Positions 61,820 through 64,000 of a DNA stretch of 64,000 nt are shown here, in pieces. The stretch's first letter is position 1; every line of letters begins with the position of its first letter. This stretch comes from Acidovorax sp. A79 (GTDB lineage Bacteria > Pseudomonadota > Gammaproteobacteria > Burkholderiales > Burkholderiaceae_C). The DNA lies in NCBI RefSeq assembly GCF_041154505.1, contig NZ_AP028672.1:3884501-3948500 (forward strand). The letters run 5' to 3'. Below the pieces are notes generated by a model that was not told where the DNA came from, did no database searches, and worked only from the letters and a program-made list of their open reading frames with translations. The position numbers and the translations under genes are program-made.

Positions 61820-63391
61820 ATGTCCATTTCCCACGCACGTGTTGCGGTCCGCCTGGCCCTGGCCTTTGGCGTTGTCTGCCTGGTCATGTCGCTGTCGGCC
61901 GCCGTCGGCATCTGGCGGCTGGCGGGGCTGCAGGACATCGCCGACGACCTGGGCGGCGCCTCGTCCGAGCGCGCACTGCTGGCGCGCGAGCTGCACGCCA
62001 TCGTGGTGCTCAGCTCCGTGCGGGCCGAAACCCTGCTGGAAATCGACAACCCCGCCTACGCGGCGCGCATCGATGCCGACCGCAAGGTCACCTCTGCCCG
62101 GTCCGCCGACGTGCGCAAGCGGCTGGACGAACTGGCGGCGGACCCGGAGTCCCAGGCCCTGTTCGATGCCATCGACAAGGCCGGCAATGGTTTTCGCACG
62201 GTGCGCGACGACCTCGTCAAGCGCCGCAAGGACGGCGAGGCCCTGCCGCCCGACGCCATCGCCACGCGCCTGCGCCCGGCGGCTGATGCCTATGCGGCGG
62301 CCGTGAACCAGCTGGCCGACTTCCAGCGCCAGCGCGTGGCCGAGGCCCGCGATGCCGCCGCCCGCAGCGAACGGCAGGGCATCACCCTGCTGGCGGCGGG
62401 TTCCGTGGTGGGGCTGCTGCTGAGCCTGGCCTGTGCCTGGCTGCTGTCGCGCTCCATCCTGCGGCCGCTGGCCCGTGCGTCCGAAGTCACCGACCGCATC
62501 GCCGAAGGTGACCTGACCTCGGCCGTGCCGGCCCCGGGCGCGGGCAACCGCGACGAGCTGCAGGCGCTGCTCGCGCGCCTGGGCGGCATGCAGGCACGCC
62601 TGGCCGCTCTGGTGGTGGGCATGCGCCAGGCCAGCACTTCCGTGGCCGGGGCCAGCAGCGAGATCGCGGCGGGCAACAGCGACCTGTCGGCCCGCACCGA
62701 GCACACGGCCTCCAACCTCGAAGAAATCGCCGCGAGCATGGAGGAACTGCTGGCCACCGTGCGCCACAGCGCCGACGCCGCCGCGCAGGCCAGCAGCCTG
62801 GCCACGGGCGCCAGCAGCGTGGCGCAGCGCGGGCGCGAGGCCGTGGACCGCGTGGTGGGCACCATGGATGGCATCGCGCTGTCGTCCCGCCGCATCGCCG
62901 ACATCACCAGCGTGATCGACGGCATCGCGTTCCAGACCAACATCCTCGCGCTCAACGCCGCCGTGGAAGCGGCCCGGGCTGGAGAGCAGGGCCGGGGCTT
63001 CGCGGTGGTGGCCGGCGAGGTGCGCAGCCTGGCCCAGCGGTCGGCCACGGCGGCCAAGGAGATCGGCGGCCTGATCAGCGACAGCGTGCGCCAGGTGGAT
63101 GAGGGCGCCAAGCTCGTGCATGCGGCGGGCAGCACCATGGGCGAGATCGTCGATTCGGTGCGCCAGGTGGCCACCATCATCGGCGAGATCAGCACCGCCG
63201 CGCGCGAGCAGACCACGGGCCTGAGCCAGGTGGGCGAGGCGGTCTCGCAGCTCGACCAGATGACGCAGCAGAACGCCGCGCTGGTGGAAGAGTCCTCCGC
63301 CGCCGCGCAGGGCCTGCGCGCGCAGGCGCAGCAGTTGGCCGAACTGGTGGAGGCGTTCCGCCTGCCGGCTGGCAACGCGCTGCCGCGCTAG
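61820..63391 (+). CDS. Methyl-accepting chemotaxis protein
   Basis: A 523-aa chemoreceptor. Membrane helix at residues about 10-32, a four-helix-type periplasmic sensor domain, second helix about 189-213, HAMP, then the cytoplasmic coiled-coil signalling domain with the highly conserved hairpin tip [36 protein letters not shown] (given here as family hallmark in pieces: [13 protein letters not shown] and [12 protein letters not shown]). It has Tar/Tsr-type methylation regions ([21 protein letters not shown]). No other chemotaxis gene lies nearby, so it is a stand-alone receptor of unknown ligand. Confidence 0.92.
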   Translation: MSISHARVAVRLALAFGVVCLVMSLSAAVGIWRLAGLQDIADDLGGASSERALLARELHAIVVLSSVRAETLLEIDNPAYAARIDADRKVTSARSADVRKRLDELAADPESQALFDAIDKAGNGFRTVRDDLVKRRKDGEALPPDAIATRLRPAADAYAAAVNQLADFQRQRVAEARDAAARSERQGITLLAAGSVVGLLLSLACAWLLSRSILRPLARASEVTDRIAEGDLTSAVPAPGAGNRDELQALLARLGGMQARLAALVVGMRQASTSVAGASSEIAAGNSDLSARTEHTASNLEEIAASMEELLATVRHSADAAAQASSLATGASSVAQRGREAVDRVVGTMDGIALSSRRIADITSVIDGIAFQTNILALNAAVEAARAGEQGRGFAVVAGEVRSLAQRSATAAKEIGGLISDSVRQVDEGAKLVHAAGSTMGEIVDSVRQVATIIGEISTAAREQTTGLSQVGEAVSQLDQMTQQNAALVEESSAAAQGLRAQAQQLAELVEAFRLPAGNALPR

Positions 63392-63462
63392 ACAAGGGCG
63401 TCTTCCCTGGAGTGAAGCGCGGCGTCCAAGGCTGGCGCGGCCAAGCCGGCGCCACAGGGCGG

Positions 63463-64000
63463 TCACGATATTTCCACCCGCCAGCGCCTGCGCGGCGCGC
63501 GCAGCGCATGGCGCTTGCGGTACTCCGCCGGCGCCATGCCGGTGTAGCGCGCGAAGATGCGCCTGAAAGCCGCCGGGTCGGCGTAGCCGCAGGCCACGGC
63601 GACGCTGGGCACGCTCTCCAGCGTCACTTCCAGCATGACCTTGGCGCGGCGGCAGCGCAGGCCGTGCAGGTAGTCGAGCGGCGACTGCGACAGCTCCTGC
63701 TGGAAGTGCCGCAGCAGCGTGCGCGTGCTCACCGATGCTGCCTCGGCCAGCCGGGCCAGGGAGTACGGCTGGTCCAGGTGGGCCTCCATCCAGGCGATGG
63801 CGCGCGCCAGGGTGCTGTCGCGCGTGGCCGGGATGTGCTGCTGCGCGTTGGCCTGCAGGGCCGCGCGCGCACGCTGGTGGTCCGGCGCCATCACGGTCTC
63901 GCAGGCGGCGGCCAGTTCCTCCCCCAGCGCGTGGCGCACCAGGGCGATCGCCAGCAGGTTCACGCTGTGCGGCAGCGCGCAGCTGAGCCAGGGGCCGTCG
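63463..64000 (-). CDS. AraC-family regulator (5' part outside the window)
   Basis: C-terminal 178 codons of a regulator whose start lies beyond the right edge. The AraC/XylS DNA-binding domain has two helix-turn-helix units (SLARLAEAASVSTRTLLRHFQQEL and ESVPSVAVACGYADPAAFRRIFARYTGMAP in order). The sequence before it (SVNLLAIALVRHALGEELAAAC) resembles the link between a DJ-1/PfpI domain and the AraC domain in GlxA-type regulators, but too little is visible to be sure. Confidence 0.85.
   Translation of the reverse strand, partial: DGPWLSCALPHSVNLLAIALVRHALGEELAAACETVMAPDHQRARAALQANAQQHIPATRDSTLARAIAWMEAHLDQPYSLARLAEAASVSTRTLLRHFQQELSQSPLDYLHGLRCRRAKVMLEVTLESVPSVAVACGYADPAAFRRIFARYTGMAPAEYRKRHALRAPRRRWRVEIS

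Overview
The window looks like chromosomal DNA of a Burkholderiales bacterium, most likely Comamonadaceae and Acidovorax-like. The signs are very high G+C, FadN-type and Liv-type beta-oxidation clusters, a Bug-type (tripartite tricarboxylate) binding protein, and several short intergenic repeat families. No rRNA, tRNA, CRISPR array, transposase or phage gene was seen. The gene density is that of a core chromosome.

Layout. 1-2.4 kb: a TctE-like sensor kinase and the nucleoid-occlusion factor SlmA. 2.5-12.7 kb: a TetR regulator with a perfect palindromic operator and a fatty-acid beta-oxidation operon (acyl-CoA dehydrogenase, DUF2147 protein, FadN-type bifunctional enzyme, hotdog thioesterase, thiolase), then an alpha/beta hydrolase, a TesB-like thioesterase and an enoyl-CoA isomerase. 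12.7-13.7 kb: a gene-free repeat nest containing a 634-bp element with long terminal inverted repeats. 13.7-24.7 kb: a TetR-controlled operon resembling the acyclic-terpene/leucine (Atu/Liu) pathway. It holds a PECR-type reductase, both subunits of an MCC/GCC-type biotin carboxylase, two acyl-CoA dehydrogenases, a methylglutaconyl-CoA-hydratase-like enzyme and a BKACE (DUF849) enzyme. An AlkC DNA glycosylase gene sits in the middle. 24.8-26.3 kb: a visibly lower-G+C unknown gene with a possible PD-(D/E)XK nuclease core. 26.4-38.8 kb (minus strand): a second catabolic block with a branched-chain-type ABC importer, an acyl-CoA synthetase, an acyl-CoA dehydrogenase, a thiolase and a FadB-like enzyme. 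39-46.4 kb: enoyl-CoA hydratase, thioesterases, bactofilin, amidohydrolase, ATM1-type exporter, 2-hydroxyacid dehydrogenase and a MazG-like pyrophosphohydrolase. 46.5-55.4 kb: a TRAP transporter (dctPQM), a HypT-like LysR regulator and a GltIJKL-type glutamate/aspartate importer. 55.4-64 kb: an RpiR regulator divergent from an M20 peptidase, a Bug binding protein, pyrC, a DUF3025 gene, htpX, a chemotaxis receptor and a truncated AraC-type regulator.

Together the genes take up carboxylic acids and amino acids (ABC, TRAP and Bug systems), activate them to CoA thioesters, and degrade straight, branched or methyl-substituted acyl chains.

The most unusual signal is not a gene cluster but the repeats. 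A palindromic repeat with a fixed 7-nt loop occurs at nine places, three of them in frame inside proteins and one supplying a start codon and signal peptide. A second repeat sits in the same reading frame in two genes of one operon. A third repeat family begins just after stop codons, always in the orientation of the gene it follows. An 82-bp insertion with a duplicated gene start creates a small coupled ORF ahead of the biotin carboxylase gene.
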